Assembly (NCBI RefSeq): GCF_018687955.1
Contig: NZ_CP061309.1
Coordinates: forward strand, 1,235,564 to 1,299,563
From: Polynucleobacter ibericus
GTDB taxonomy: Bacteria > Pseudomonadota > Gammaproteobacteria > Burkholderiales > Burkholderiaceae
Reading direction: 5' to 3'
DNA length: 64,000 nucleotides
The translations under genes and the position numbers were made by a program. This document shows, piece after piece, positions 29,822-40,176 of this stretch. Position 1 is the stretch's first letter. Each line of letters begins with the position of its first letter. The notes below the pieces were generated by a model. The model ran no database searches, had not been told where the DNA came from, and saw only the letters and a list, made by a program, of their open reading frames with translations.

Positions 29822-30826
29822 TTACTTAGCTAAGAAGCCAGCTTCAGACATCAACTGCTTATGCAAAGCTTCATTTAATGTGAGCCAGTTTCTGAACTCT
29901 TTACCAGTCATAAATGTCTGATTGAATGCACCATCAGCCATGAACTTTTTCCACTCTGGTGTAGCGCGTACTTTCTTAAACAAGTCGATATAGAAATCAA
30001 CTTGCTCTTGAGTTACACCTGGAGCCATAAAGATGCCGCGCAACATAACGTAGTCAGTTGGAACGCCTGCTTCTTTACAAGTTGGTACGTCATACCATGA
30101 TTGGGTATCAGTCACTTTCTCTTTGTATGGCATACGTGTGTCATCAAATACGCACAATGCACGTAATTTATTTGCACGCCATTGAGCAACTGCTTCAATT
30201 GGGTTGTTCACAGAGGAATCGATGTGATTACCAACCAACTGAACCGCAACGTCGCCACCCCCTTTGAATGGGATGTAAGTGAACTTAGCACCAGTTGCTT
30301 TTTCAATCGCTACAGTAATGATCTGGTCTTCGGACTTGGAGCCTGTACCACCCATTTTGAACTTGCCTGGACCAGCAGCTTTGGCTGCGTCGATATATTC
30401 CTTAGCAGTCTTATATGGCTTTTCAGCGTTATCCCATAAAACGAATTGGTCAAGTGCCAACATCGCTACTGGAGTAATGTCCTGCCAGTTGAATGGAACA
30501 CCAGTTGCCAATGGAGTGGTAAACAAGTTTGAAAGTGTGATCACAATCTTATTTGGATCGCCTTTAGCTTCTTTCATTGCCAAGAAACCTTCTGCACCAG
30601 CACCTGCACCCTTGTTCACAGGAATAACAGCCTGCTTCATCAAGTTATTTTTTGTGATGATGCCTTGAATCATACGAGCCATTTGGTCAGCGCCGCCGCC
30701 AGGTCCCGCAGGAATAATGAACTCAACAGGCTTGGTTGGCTCCCATGCTGCAAATGCAGGTGAAACACCAGCTACGCCGAGGGCAAGCGCGGTAGAAATC
30801 AAAGCCCCTTTTAACTTCATCTTCAT
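29822..30826 (-). CDS. tctC: Tripartite tricarboxylate transporter substrate-binding protein TctC
   Basis: A 334-residue periplasmic binding protein with signal peptide (about 1-26, ending AFAA), the start WEPTKPVEFIIPAGPGGGADQMAR and the GGTGSKSEDQ and YIPFKGGGDVAVQLVGNHID segments typical of Bug/TctC proteins. It captures an organic anion for TctAB. First gene of the operon with a CGGAGAC site before the ATG. Betaproteobacteria carry many such proteins with different ligands, so the substrate stays open. Confidence 0.93.
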   Translation of the reverse strand: MKMKLKGALISTALALGVAGVSPAFAAWEPTKPVEFIIPAGPGGGADQMARMIQGIITKNNLMKQAVIPVNKGAGAGAEGFLAMKEAKGDPNKIVITLSNLFTTPLATGVPFNWQDITPVAMLALDQFVLWDNAEKPYKTAKEYIDAAKAAGPGKFKMGGTGSKSEDQIITVAIEKATGAKFTYIPFKGGGDVAVQLVGNHIDSSVNNPIEAVAQWRANKLRALCVFDDTRMPYKEKVTDTQSWYDVPTCKEAGVPTDYVMLRGIFMAPGVTQEQVDFYIDLFKKVRATPEWKKFMADGAFNQTFMTGKEFRNWLTLNEALHKQLMSEAGFLAK

Positions 30827-31125
30827 AAAGTAAGTCTCCGTTGTGGTTAACCAATTTAAATTTGGCTTATCTAATGTGAAGACGATTTTTAAACAAGATG
30901 TGCAAGCAGAACTTGACTGCCATCAATAATTTCAAAAACGTTCCACATGGGCTTCTCAAATCTAGTAGAAACCCTTATAAATCAAGCCAAAGACCGTAGA
31001 TAGTGTACTTACATCTGAAGATAAAAACTGCATTTTTTGCACGAAAAATGCACATGTGAATAATGATTCAATTACGTAAATTAATTTAAGGGTTTTCCCT
31101 TAAGTTAAATGCAGAACAGCGCTGA
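30827..31125. other. Intergenic stretch with two hairpins
   Basis: No credible gene. It holds an inverted repeat TGCATTTTT (31029-31037) / AAAAATGCA (31044-31052) and TTAAGGG-TTTT-CCCTTAA (31086-31103). The second may be a weak terminator for the minus-strand DUF1854 gene. The promoter of tctC must lie in the left part, but no clear pair stands out. Confidence 0.5.
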
Positions 31126-31593
31126 TTAACGGAAGCGATCCAGCAGTTTTTTACTGACTTTATCTAGCTCAGTGGAATCTTTGATCAAGAACTGCAGACC
31201 GTTAGAGTCAGCAATGAGCAAGGTATTTCCAGCAATCCTACGAATGTCGTCCTCACCCTTCAAACGAATTCGAGTTGGACCCCGATCAGTTTCAATATCC
31301 CAAATACTAGGAGTGGCAAAGGTAGATACCTTGGTAATTTTTTCAATTACCGGCATAAATTCACGCTCTTCCAACTCTTCTTCGATCAAGCCTAACTCGG
31401 CTTCAGAAATCGCAGCTGTATTTGGGAACCAGCAAAGCTCTTTGCCAGATTGATTCATGATGGCAATACCAGCGTCCGGCGCAGTGATCGGAAACGCCCT
31501 CACAGGATAAACGCCAACATGTCGTTCTCCTTTGCCATCAATGAAGATAAGACGTCCTAATGCATCACGTTCGAGTTGATGGTTTTGACTCAT
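31126..31593 (-). CDS. Cyanophycin-associated DUF1854 protein
   Basis: A 155-residue soluble protein beginning QLERDALGRLIFIDGKGERHVGV and containing GIAIMNQSGKELCWF and VEKITKVSTFATPSIWDIETDRG-like DUF1854 sequence. DUF1854 proteins accompany cyanophycin synthetase genes and a dedicated ABC transporter in betaproteobacteria; function is not established. Its start overlaps the transporter's end by four bases (ATGA), so the two are coupled. Confidence 0.85.
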   Translation of the reverse strand: MSQNHQLERDALGRLIFIDGKGERHVGVYPVRAFPITAPDAGIAIMNQSGKELCWFPNTAAISEAELGLIEEELEEREFMPVIEKITKVSTFATPSIWDIETDRGPTRIRLKGEDDIRRIAGNTLLIADSNGLQFLIKDSTELDKVSKKLLDRFR

Positions 31594-33947
31594 ACTCCAC
31601 CCCCAATATTCTTGGCTGCTTCTTGAAGTTGCTCTTCTTGCTGCTCTTCTTGTTTCTCTGTTTGATCCTCTTCCAAGCTTTCGCCAATTGCGCCACCTTC
31701 CACCAACTCAGCGGCATGGCGTAACTGCGCTTGATACAAGGTGTAATAGGCGCCTTGCGCTTCCATTAACTGATCATGCGAGCCAATCTCTACAATCTCG
31801 CCTTTATCCAAAACAACTAAGCGATCTGCTTTTCTTAAAGTGGATAAACGATGGGCAATCGCAATCGTCGTGCGGCCTTTAACCAAGTTATCTAAGGCGC
31901 GTTGGATTTCTTTTTCAGTGGTGGTATCAACCGATGACGTTGCTTCATCCAAAATCAAAATACTAGGATTAATGAGTAATGCACGCGCAATCGAAATACG
32001 TTGACGCTCACCACCAGACAAGGATTGACCGCGCTCACCTACCAATGAGTCATAACCCAAAGGAAGGCGGAGAATAAATTCATGGGCGTGTGCTGCGCGA
32101 GCGGCCTCAATAATTTCTTCACGTGTTGCATCTGGCTTGCCGTAGGCAATGTTCTCTGCAATCGTGCCAAAGAATAAGAATGGCTCTTGCAATACCAAAC
32201 CAATACGCTTGCGATAGTCAGCGATAGCAATGCTGCGAATATCGCGCCCATCTAAAGATACCGAACCGGAGCTCACATCATAAAAACGGCAAATCAAGTT
32301 CACTAAAGTACTCTTACCGGAACCGCTGTGCCCCACTAAGCCAATCATTTCACCAGGAGCGATGTCTAAATCAATACCCTTGGAAACCGCACGATTACCG
32401 TAGCGGAAGCCCACGCCACGCAGAGAGATACGTCCTTTGACTTCACCTAATGGCGCTGGATTAATTGGTTCTGGCACGCTAGATACGTGGTCCAAAATAT
32501 CAAAAATTCGCTTAGCACCAGCAGCAGCTTTCTGCGTATGAGAAACAATGCGGCTCATCGAATCAAGACGAATATAAAAACGGCCAATGTAAGCCAAGAA
32601 TGCAATCAAGACACCAACGGTAACCTTCTGATGTGCAACCTGCCAAATACCAAAACCCCACACTACTAGTAAGCCAGTCTCCGTTAACAAGGTGACTGTA
32701 GGTGTGAACAGACCCCACACGCGATTCACGCGATCATTAATTTGTAGGTTGTGTTTATTGGAATCAACAAAGCGTTTGAGTTCGCGATCTTCTTGAGCGA
32801 ACGCTTTCACTACACGAATACCAGGAATCGTATCGGCCAAGATATTGGTGACTTCTGACCAAATACGATCAATCTTTTCAAAGCCAAAACGCAAACGATC
32901 ACGCACTACATGAATCATCCACACAATAAATGGCAATGGTGCCAGGGTAACCAATGCCAGCAAGGGATCAATCGATACCAAGATCGCTGCAGTCATCGTA
33001 ATCATCAAGACATCGGTAGCAAAATCCAACGCATACAAAGACAGAAAAACGCAGATGCGATCGGTCTCTGCGCCAATACGGGCAATCAAATCACCGGTTC
33101 TCTTACCACCAAAATATTCCAATGAAAGCTTCAATAAATGCTCAAACGTAGTGTTACGTAAGTCGGCACCAATACGCTCGCTCACTAAAGCCAGCAAATA
33201 CGTTTTCCACCAACCTAAACCCCAGGCAACGATGGCAGCAACAAACAAAGCTCCGAGATACATGCTAGCCAAATGAAAATCGATCGGATTACCCTTCTCA
33301 TACGGAATCAACACATGATCCATCAACGGCATCGTGAGATAAGGCGGTATTAAAGTCGCGCCCGTGGAAAGTAGCGTCAATACAAAGCCAAGCAGTAATT
33401 GCTTTTTGTATGGACGGGCAAAACGCCACAGCTTGAAAAGCGTCCAAGTAGATGGCGGCGCATCCTCCTCGGGGTCACATGTTGGACAGGAGTCAGAATT
33501 GGCTGGTTTTGGACTTAAACAAACTGGGCAAACCTGTTTGTCGTACTCACTCACCTCGCCATTGCTAATTTCTTCACCACGAGTAAGTTGTCTAAAACTA
33601 GACTGCAGCCGAAGCACCTGAGGATTGACGGCCAAGGTGAAATTCCAAGACTTGAGTAATTGATCGGCAGTTTCTAGGCGCAAATGCCCCACTCCAGCAT
33701 GATCACCGTGGACTAAATGGGCGTTTTGAGCCAGTTCCCAGGACTCAAATACCATGCCGTCCGTCCAAAATAAGCCCTGCTCGCTGAGCAAAAGAAGGCT
33801 TTTTTCAAAGCGTAATTCAGCGTCAAGATCGAGCTCAACCCATGCTAGTAAGGCATCGGGGCTCTTTACTGGGGAGGTTTGATCGGCTAAAACCGCTTCC
33901 CAATAGCTTGGCAGCACGGGAGCAAAAGGTAGGATTGGTGGCTTCAT
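31590..33947 (-). CDS. Cyanophycin-associated ABC transporter (fused permease-ATPase)
   Basis: A 785-residue ABC half-transporter. An N-terminal soluble extension (about 1-170) carries a zinc-ribbon-like CPVC...CPTC pair near 140-155. The membrane domain (about 180-470) has six spans, and the ATPase has Walker A GHSGSGKS, signature LSGGERQRISIARALL and Walker B ILILDEATSSVDT. A Glu/Gln-rich tail follows. The extra N-terminal region and link with DUF1854 mark the cyanophycin-associated group; it may export or import peptides or amino acids tied to the polymer. It is divergent from cphA'. A TATACT ten bases before the ATG suggests a very short leader. Confidence 0.88.
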   Translation of the reverse strand: MKPPILPFAPVLPSYWEAVLADQTSPVKSPDALLAWVELDLDAELRFEKSLLLLSEQGLFWTDGMVFESWELAQNAHLVHGDHAGVGHLRLETADQLLKSWNFTLAVNPQVLRLQSSFRQLTRGEEISNGEVSEYDKQVCPVCLSPKPANSDSCPTCDPEEDAPPSTWTLFKLWRFARPYKKQLLLGFVLTLLSTGATLIPPYLTMPLMDHVLIPYEKGNPIDFHLASMYLGALFVAAIVAWGLGWWKTYLLALVSERIGADLRNTTFEHLLKLSLEYFGGKRTGDLIARIGAETDRICVFLSLYALDFATDVLMITMTAAILVSIDPLLALVTLAPLPFIVWMIHVVRDRLRFGFEKIDRIWSEVTNILADTIPGIRVVKAFAQEDRELKRFVDSNKHNLQINDRVNRVWGLFTPTVTLLTETGLLVVWGFGIWQVAHQKVTVGVLIAFLAYIGRFYIRLDSMSRIVSHTQKAAAGAKRIFDILDHVSSVPEPINPAPLGEVKGRISLRGVGFRYGNRAVSKGIDLDIAPGEMIGLVGHSGSGKSTLVNLICRFYDVSSGSVSLDGRDIRSIAIADYRKRIGLVLQEPFLFFGTIAENIAYGKPDATREEIIEAARAAHAHEFILRLPLGYDSLVGERGQSLSGGERQRISIARALLINPSILILDEATSSVDTTTEKEIQRALDNLVKGRTTIAIAHRLSTLRKADRLVVLDKGEIVEIGSHDQLMEAQGAYYTLYQAQLRHAAELVEGGAIGESLEEDQTEKQEEQQEEQLQEAAKNIGGGV

Positions 33948-34152
33948 TGACCTTAAAAGTATAGTGGAGCTGAATTATTTAGATTTATTGCTCCTGTCAA
34001 CTTTAGGAGGTCAAAAGCCGTTAAATTGTCTAAATAGGCCTTTTTATGTATTTTTGCTAATTTTGTACGTTTTTTGATAACTACTAGAAACAGAGAGACC
34101 GTCTGACGCGTCAACGCCAAAACCCTTGGCGCCGGCCATCGCAACACTGCAT

Positions 34153-36345
34153 ATGCCCCAATTACTAGATAAATCCATTGAGATTCTGAGCGTTAAACAT
34201 CTCCGTGGCCCCAATATGTGGACCTACCATCCTGTTATAGAGGTATGGCTCGATATTGGCGATTTAGAGGACTACCCCTCTAACCTGATTCCCGGCTTTT
34301 ATGACCGCCTAGTGAAAGCGCTTCCGAGCCTCGTTGAACATCGCTGTAGCTATGGCGAAACTGGCGGATTTTTAAAGCGCGTTGAAGAAGGTACTTGGCC
34401 AGCCCATATATTGGAACATCTGACCTTAGAATTACAAAACTTAGCTGGCATTCCTGGTGGCTTTGGTAAAGCCCGTGATGGCGATAGGCGTGGCGTATAC
34501 AAAGTCATGGTGAGTGCCATCAACGAAGAGGTGACCCTCACTGCACTCAAATATGCTCGCGATCTCTATCTGGCCTTAGCGCAAGACAACAAAGATTGTG
34601 TAGCTGAAGCGCAGACCATTATTGAAAATCTCCGCGAACTCGGTGACGACCTCTTGCTCGGTCCAAGTACCGCATGCATTGTGAATGCAGCTGAAGAGCG
34701 TGGCATTCCATCGATTCGTTTGTCTGAAGGCAACTTAGTTCAATTGGGTTATGGCGCTAAGCAACGCCGTATCTGGACTGCAGAGACTGATCAAACCAGC
34801 GCAATTGCTGAAACTATTTCTCGTGATAAAGATTTAACTAAGAGCTTACTGCGTAGCGCTGGTGTACCCACACCCGAAGGTAGAACTGTAACCAGCCCTG
34901 ATGACGCCTGGGAAGCTGCACAAGATATTGGCCTGCCAGTAGTAGTGAAGCCAATTGACGGCAATCACGGTCGCGGTGTTTTTATTAATCTGTATACCCA
35001 ACAAGAAATTGAAGCTGCTTACGCAGTGGCAATTGATGAAGGTAGCGAAGTATTGGTTGAGCGCCACATTGTTGGCGATGAGCATCGTTTACTGGTGGTT
35101 GGCAATAAAGTCGTTGCTGCCGCAAAAGGTGAAACTGTTTGGGTTACCGGCGATGGCAAACACTCTGTTTATGAACTGATTCAGATTCAAATTAATTCCG
35201 ATCCTCGTCGTGGCTCCGCAGAAGAGCATCCTCTAAATCCAGTAAGGATTGATTCAGCAGTTGAGCTAGAGTTAGCGCGTCAAAAACTCACCGGCGAAAG
35301 CGTACCTGCAGCAGATCACAAAGTACTCATTCAAAGTAACGGCAACGTTGCGTTTGACGTTACCGATTTAATTCATCCTGATGTAGCCAGTCAAGTGGCT
35401 TTAGCAGCCCGCGTTGTTGGTCTAGAAATTGCAGGCGTTGATTTAGTAGCGCAAGATATTAGTAAGCCACTGGCCGAACAAAATGCCGCCATTGTTGAAG
35501 TCAATGCTGGACCAGGTTTATTGATGCACTTAAAGCCTGCTAGTGGCAAACCACAGCCAGTTGGCAAAGAAATTGCCAATCATCTCTTCCCTCCAGGTGC
35601 AGACTTCCGCATCCCGGTGGTTGGTATTTGTGGCGAACAGGGCAAAACCCCAGTCGCTGAAATGATTGCCCACTTTTTGCGTTTAACCAATGTGTATGTT
35701 GGTCTCTCTTGTAGTAAAGGCTTGTTTTTTGGTAACCGCGCTATTCCAAACTCGAATACATCTAATTGGGAAAATGCGCGTCGCACCCTTCTCAATCGTG
35801 CTGTAGAAGCCGTCGTAATTGAGAACAATCACTTATCCATGCTGATTGAAGGCTTAGCCTACGATCGCTGCCAGGTTGGCGTTGTGCTCAATGTCGATCC
35901 TCAGGCTAACTTCCCGCAGTATGCAATCTACGATGAAGATCAAGTATTCAGTATTGTTCGCACACAAGTAGATGTCGTACTGCCAACTGGCGTAGCTGTT
36001 CTAAATGCCGATGATGCAATGTGCGTTCAAATGGCAGAGCTTTGCGATGGCGAAGTAATTTTCTTTAGCGAGAATCCTGACTCTGAGATTATCAAAAATC
36101 ATTTGCTAAATGGTGGTCGTGTAGTTGCCATCGGTAAACAACAAATTACTCTGAAGTCTGGCAAGTTGGATCAGAAATCAATTCCTGTTCCACGCCATTC
36201 AGAAGCTAACAGCACTTCTCCCTGGAAAACTAAGAATTTAGGAGCGGCAATTGCTGCAGCCTGGGCCTTAGACATCCCGTTTAATGTTATTGAAGCAGGC
36301 GCAGAAACATTCGTGCCTGATGCCACAACCGCTACAGGGGCTTAA
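34153..36345 (+). CDS. Cyanophycin synthetase-like protein CphA'
   Basis: A 730-residue paralogue of the next gene. It has the N-terminal domain (IEILSVKHLRGPNMW), an ATP-grasp domain (about 210-470, with VVVKPIDGNHGRGV and IVEVNAGPGLLMHLKPASG) and a Mur-ligase-like domain whose P-loop is GEQGKTP (about 493-500) instead of GTNGKTT, plus a shortened C-terminus. Adjacent cphA'/cphA pairs are known in Cupriavidus-type bacteria. The ATP-grasp half may still add Asp, while the Arg-adding half looks impaired. I chose the ATG at 34153; a TTG at 34126 is possible and neither has a good ribosome site. Confidence 0.88.
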   Translation: MPQLLDKSIEILSVKHLRGPNMWTYHPVIEVWLDIGDLEDYPSNLIPGFYDRLVKALPSLVEHRCSYGETGGFLKRVEEGTWPAHILEHLTLELQNLAGIPGGFGKARDGDRRGVYKVMVSAINEEVTLTALKYARDLYLALAQDNKDCVAEAQTIIENLRELGDDLLLGPSTACIVNAAEERGIPSIRLSEGNLVQLGYGAKQRRIWTAETDQTSAIAETISRDKDLTKSLLRSAGVPTPEGRTVTSPDDAWEAAQDIGLPVVVKPIDGNHGRGVFINLYTQQEIEAAYAVAIDEGSEVLVERHIVGDEHRLLVVGNKVVAAAKGETVWVTGDGKHSVYELIQIQINSDPRRGSAEEHPLNPVRIDSAVELELARQKLTGESVPAADHKVLIQSNGNVAFDVTDLIHPDVASQVALAARVVGLEIAGVDLVAQDISKPLAEQNAAIVEVNAGPGLLMHLKPASGKPQPVGKEIANHLFPPGADFRIPVVGICGEQGKTPVAEMIAHFLRLTNVYVGLSCSKGLFFGNRAIPNSNTSNWENARRTLLNRAVEAVVIENNHLSMLIEGLAYDRCQVGVVLNVDPQANFPQYAIYDEDQVFSIVRTQVDVVLPTGVAVLNADDAMCVQMAELCDGEVIFFSENPDSEIIKNHLLNGGRVVAIGKQQITLKSGKLDQKSIPVPRHSEANSTSPWKTKNLGAAIAAAWALDIPFNVIEAGAETFVPDATTATGA

Positions 36346-38916
36346 TTGGAAATCACCCGTATCCGTATGTTGCGCGGCCCAAATTTATGGAGCCGCCACA
36401 CTGCTTTAGAAGCAATTGTTTCTTGTGATGAATCAGAACGCTCTATTGACTCAATCCCGCAATTTGAAACCAAGATTCGTGAGCGCTTTCCGCAACTCGG
36501 CAGTATGCGTCGCGGTGGTCATAATGAAATACTGTCACTTGCTCATGCCCTTGAGCATGCAGCACTTGGCCTCCAAGCTCAAGCAGGTTGTCCAGTCACT
36601 TTTAGTCGTACCGTACAAACTATAGACATTGGTGTCTATCAGGTTGTTGTGGAGTACACCGAAGAAGTTGTAGGTCGCATGGCCTTTGACTTTGCCTTTG
36701 CTTTAATTCAGGCAACTCTCAATGACGCTCCTTTTGATCTCGCGGCCGCCCTCTCTGAACTAGAAGCACTTTATGAAGACGTCCGCCTCGGCCCCAGTAC
36801 TGGCTCGATTGTTGATGCCGCTGTTCAGCGCAATATCCCCTATCGCCGTATGACTGAAGGCAGCATGGTGCAGTTTGGCTGGGGTAGTAAACAGAAGCGT
36901 ATTCAGGCCGCTGAGACCAGTAATACCAGTGCAATTGCTGAAGCGATTGCTCAAGATAAAGAACTCACCAAGAACTTACTCGCTGCCGCTGGTGTATCCG
37001 TTCCCATTGGTGAAGTGGTAACTACTGCTGATGATGCTTGGCGTGCCGCACAAAAAATTGGTGGGCCGATTGTGCTCAAACCCAAAGATGGCAATCAGGG
37101 TAAAGGCGTTGTAGCGAATATTCAAACTGAAGAAGAGGTACGTGCGGGCTTTATTGTTACGCAAGCCTTTGGACGTGAAACTATTGTGGAGCGCTACCTG
37201 CCAGGCGCTGACTACCGCTTACTCGTTGTGGGTAACCGCCTTTCCGCAGCTGCACGCCGTGAGCCTGCACAAGTAGTTGGTGATGGTACGCATACCGTTG
37301 CTCAATTAGTTGAAAAAGAAAATCAGAATCCATTACGGGGTGATGGCCATGCGACAGCTCTCACCAAAATTCGCTTTGACGATATTGCACTAGCGCATCT
37401 CGCTGGCAATGGACTTACGCCGCAATACGTCCCGAAGACTGGTGAACGCGTGCTCTTACGCAACAATGCCAACCTGAGTACTGGTGGAACAGCTACTGAT
37501 GTGACTGACGATGTTCATCCAGATGTAGCGGCGAGCGCTGTGGCTGCTGCTCAAATGATTGGCCTAGATATTGCTGGAGTAGATATCCTCTGTGAATCGA
37601 TCTACAAACCATTGGAGCTACAAGGCGGTGGCATTGTTGAAGTCAATGCAGCCCCTGGTTTGCGTATGCATTTAAAGCCCTCTTATGGCAAAGGTCGTCC
37701 TGTTGGTGAAGATATCGTCAATATGATGTTCCCACATGGTGAGGATGGCAGAATTCCGGTGGTTGCAGTTACAGGTACTAATGGCAAAACGACAACCGTG
37801 CGCCTGATTGCTCACCTCTTAAATGAAACTGGTCTTCGCGTTGGTATGACTGGTACTGACGGTGTTTATATCAACCATCGTTTAATCGATACCGGTGATT
37901 GCAGTGGTCCTAAGAGTGCTCGCAACGTACTAATGCATCCCGATGTAGATGCAGCCGTTCTGGAAACAGCTCGCGGTGGACTGTTGCGTGAAGGCTTGGG
38001 TTTTGATCGCTGCGAAGTGGCAGTTGTTACCAATATTGGTGAAGGCGACCATCTTGGACTGAACTACATTACCAGCGTTGAGGATTTAGTAGTTCTCAAA
38101 CGTGTGATTGTGCAAAACGTTGCACCCACAGGTGCTGCCGTCCTCAATGCTGCAGACCCCATGGTTGCCATGATGGGCGACAAGTGCTCTGGTCGAGTAA
38201 TTTTCTTTGCACAAAATCAACATCACCCTGTAATCACGGCACACCGCGCTAAAAACAAGAAAGTGATTTTCTTTGACGGCGCTTACATTATTGCCTCTAA
38301 AGGGTCACGTGTCATGTACCGCTTCCCTGTAAGTGAAATTCCGCTTACTCAAAATGGCGTGCTCGGCTTTCAAATTGAAAATGCTATGGCTGCCATTGGT
38401 GCAGCTTGGGCGCTTGGCCTGGATGCAGAAAAAATTGCACGTGGTCTTCACAGCTTTGAAAGCGATCCCAATTCAGTTCCAGGTCGCTTTAATCAATTTC
38501 AACATAATGGCGCCACAGTAATTGCCGACTACGGCCATAACCCCGATGCGATGCGTGCTCTCACAAGCGCTGTTGAGGCAATGAAGCCTAAGAAGAGCCA
38601 TGTGGTGATTAGTGGTGCAGGTGATCGTCGCGATGAAGATATCCGCGATCTCACTCGTATCTTAGGCAATGCTTTTGACAACGTGATTCTCTATCAAGAT
38701 GCATGCCAGCGTGGCCGTGAGGATGGTGAAGTATTACGATTGCTGCAAGAAGGCCTCGTTGGCGCAACCAAGGCAAAAGAAGTGAAAGAAATTCATGGCG
38801 AGTTCAAAGCGATTGATACTGCCTTGAGTGAGCTCTCCCCTGGCGATATTTGCTTAATCCTGATTGACCAAGTAGAGGAGTCACTAGCCTACCTCAAGGA
38901 AAAGGTAAAGCCGTAA
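36346..38916 (+). CDS. cphA: Cyanophycin synthetase
   Basis: This enzyme builds the nitrogen-storage polymer multi-L-arginyl-poly-L-aspartate from Asp, Arg and ATP. The 856-residue product has an N-terminal domain (LRGPNLWSRHTALEAIV), an ATP-grasp module (about 220-470) and a Mur-ligase module with intact P-loop GTNGKTTT (about 478-485) and a C-terminal domain with ADYGHNPDAM. The start is TTG, placed directly after the cphA' stop with AGGGG six bases upstream; homologues begin at the same point. It forms an operon with cphA' and ends at a long terminator. Confidence 0.95.
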   Translation: MEITRIRMLRGPNLWSRHTALEAIVSCDESERSIDSIPQFETKIRERFPQLGSMRRGGHNEILSLAHALEHAALGLQAQAGCPVTFSRTVQTIDIGVYQVVVEYTEEVVGRMAFDFAFALIQATLNDAPFDLAAALSELEALYEDVRLGPSTGSIVDAAVQRNIPYRRMTEGSMVQFGWGSKQKRIQAAETSNTSAIAEAIAQDKELTKNLLAAAGVSVPIGEVVTTADDAWRAAQKIGGPIVLKPKDGNQGKGVVANIQTEEEVRAGFIVTQAFGRETIVERYLPGADYRLLVVGNRLSAAARREPAQVVGDGTHTVAQLVEKENQNPLRGDGHATALTKIRFDDIALAHLAGNGLTPQYVPKTGERVLLRNNANLSTGGTATDVTDDVHPDVAASAVAAAQMIGLDIAGVDILCESIYKPLELQGGGIVEVNAAPGLRMHLKPSYGKGRPVGEDIVNMMFPHGEDGRIPVVAVTGTNGKTTTVRLIAHLLNETGLRVGMTGTDGVYINHRLIDTGDCSGPKSARNVLMHPDVDAAVLETARGGLLREGLGFDRCEVAVVTNIGEGDHLGLNYITSVEDLVVLKRVIVQNVAPTGAAVLNAADPMVAMMGDKCSGRVIFFAQNQHHPVITAHRAKNKKVIFFDGAYIIASKGSRVMYRFPVSEIPLTQNGVLGFQIENAMAAIGAAWALGLDAEKIARGLHSFESDPNSVPGRFNQFQHNGATVIADYGHNPDAMRALTSAVEAMKPKKSHVVISGAGDRRDEDIRDLTRILGNAFDNVILYQDACQRGREDGEVLRLLQEGLVGATKAKEVKEIHGEFKAIDTALSELSPGDICLILIDQVEESLAYLKEKVKP

Positions 38917-38954
38917 TCGGAATGGCTTACCCACTTCTGAATGCTCTTCAGAAC

Positions 38955-38990
38955 AATAAAAAACCCAATCAAGTGATTGGGTTTTTTATT
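38955..38990. terminator. Long bidirectional terminator, cphA/fbp
   Basis: AATAAAAAACCCAATC (38955-38970) and its exact complement (38975-38990) enclose AAGT, giving a 16-bp perfect stem with T runs on both strands. Confidence 0.9.
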
Positions 38991-39008
38991 TGAACAGATT
39001 GATTTAGC

Positions 39009-40013
39009 TTATGCGTGATAACTCTGAATACGATCAATCTCTTCTTTGGAGCCCAGCATCACTGAAACGCGCTCATGCAAATCGGTTGGCTGTAAATCCA
39101 TTATTAAATCTGTGCCGTTAGTTGAAGCACCACCTGCCTGCTCTACCAAGAAGCTCATTGGGTTAGCCTCATACATCAAACGCAACTTTCCTGGCTTGTG
39201 GGGCTCACGTTGATCCCATGGATACATAAAGACTCCACCGCGGGATAAAACGCGGTGCACATCAGCGACCATAGATGCAATCCAGCGCATATTGAAATCC
39301 TTATCGCGCGTTCCACTCACACCAGCCAAACACTCTTCAACGTAGCGGCGCACTGGATCAGCCCAGTGACGCATATTAGACATATTGATCGCAAACTCCT
39401 TAGTCGCATGCGATATCTTGACTGAATCTTTGATCAACAAGAACTCGCCAGTCACTTTATTGAGAGTAAACATCACCACACCATCTCCCAAAGTCAAAGC
39501 CATGGTGGTTTGAGGCCCATAGACCACATAACCTGCTGCAACTTGATGGCGTCCTGATAACAAGAAGTCTGAGGTCTGCAAGGGAGCATTTGAATCCTGC
39601 TTTTGCAGGATAGAAAAAATTGTTCCAATTGAAACGTTCACATCAATATTAGAGGAGCCATCGAGTGGATCAAATAGAAGGAGGTAATCACCCGTACCCT
39701 GAACTGGAACTGGTAACTCCATTTCTTCAGAAGCTAAACCAGCAAGTGACTTGCAACCCTGAACACCCTCAATTAGTAAATCATTGGCAATGATGTCAAG
39801 CTTTTGCTGAACTTCGCCCTGTACGTTCCCAGTACCAGCAGAGCCCAACAAGCCAATCAAGGCGCCCTGCGCTACTTCATGACTCAGAGTAGAGCAGGTA
39901 TTGACTACCGCAATCAGCAACTCTTGCAATCCAGCAGGAATAGGAGTGCCTGATGGTTTTGCGGAGGTCAAATATTGCTTGAAATGAATATGGGTACTCG
40001 AGGACAAAGGCAT
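39009..40013 (-). CDS. fbp: Fructose-1,6-bisphosphatase, class I
   Basis: This gluconeogenic enzyme dephosphorylates fructose 1,6-bisphosphate in the cytosol. The 334-residue protein has the metal site [19 protein letters not shown] (about 107-125) and the substrate-binding [20 protein letters not shown] (about 270-290), standard for class I. The ATG follows GGAGAG. Convergent with cphA across a shared terminator, and it faces away from the third vapBC. Confidence 0.95.
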   Translation of the reverse strand: MPLSSSTHIHFKQYLTSAKPSGTPIPAGLQELLIAVVNTCSTLSHEVAQGALIGLLGSAGTGNVQGEVQQKLDIIANDLLIEGVQGCKSLAGLASEEMELPVPVQGTGDYLLLFDPLDGSSNIDVNVSIGTIFSILQKQDSNAPLQTSDFLLSGRHQVAAGYVVYGPQTTMALTLGDGVVMFTLNKVTGEFLLIKDSVKISHATKEFAINMSNMRHWADPVRRYVEECLAGVSGTRDKDFNMRWIASMVADVHRVLSRGGVFMYPWDQREPHKPGKLRLMYEANPMSFLVEQAGGASTNGTDLIMDLQPTDLHERVSVMLGSKEEIDRIQSYHA

Positions 40014-40134
40014 CTCTCCAAAACTCTATTGAAATTAGGATCTATTTTGCCCTGTTCTCAATGCCAATCTGAAAAACTGACTATTTCTTCAATAAACCGC
40101 TCTCTTTACAACCAACCCTGCTATCTTTGATGTT

Positions 40135-40170
40135 ATTTTTGATGTTATAATGCATCATTATTGATGAGGA
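40135..40170 (+). promoter_or_regulatory. Promoter and dyad of the third vapBC
   Basis: TATAAT (40146-40151) overlaps the inverted repeat TGATG...CATCA within TGATGTTATAATGCATCA, with another TGATG copy on either side. It is likely the operator for autorepression. GAGGAG follows before the ATG. Confidence 0.5.
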
Positions 40171-40176
40171 GTAACC

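Noticed and set aside
34126..34152. TTG at 34126 as the cphA' start
   Set aside because: It adds nine residues unlike relatives and lacks a ribosome site; the ATG at 34153 is preferred, though it also has a weak site.
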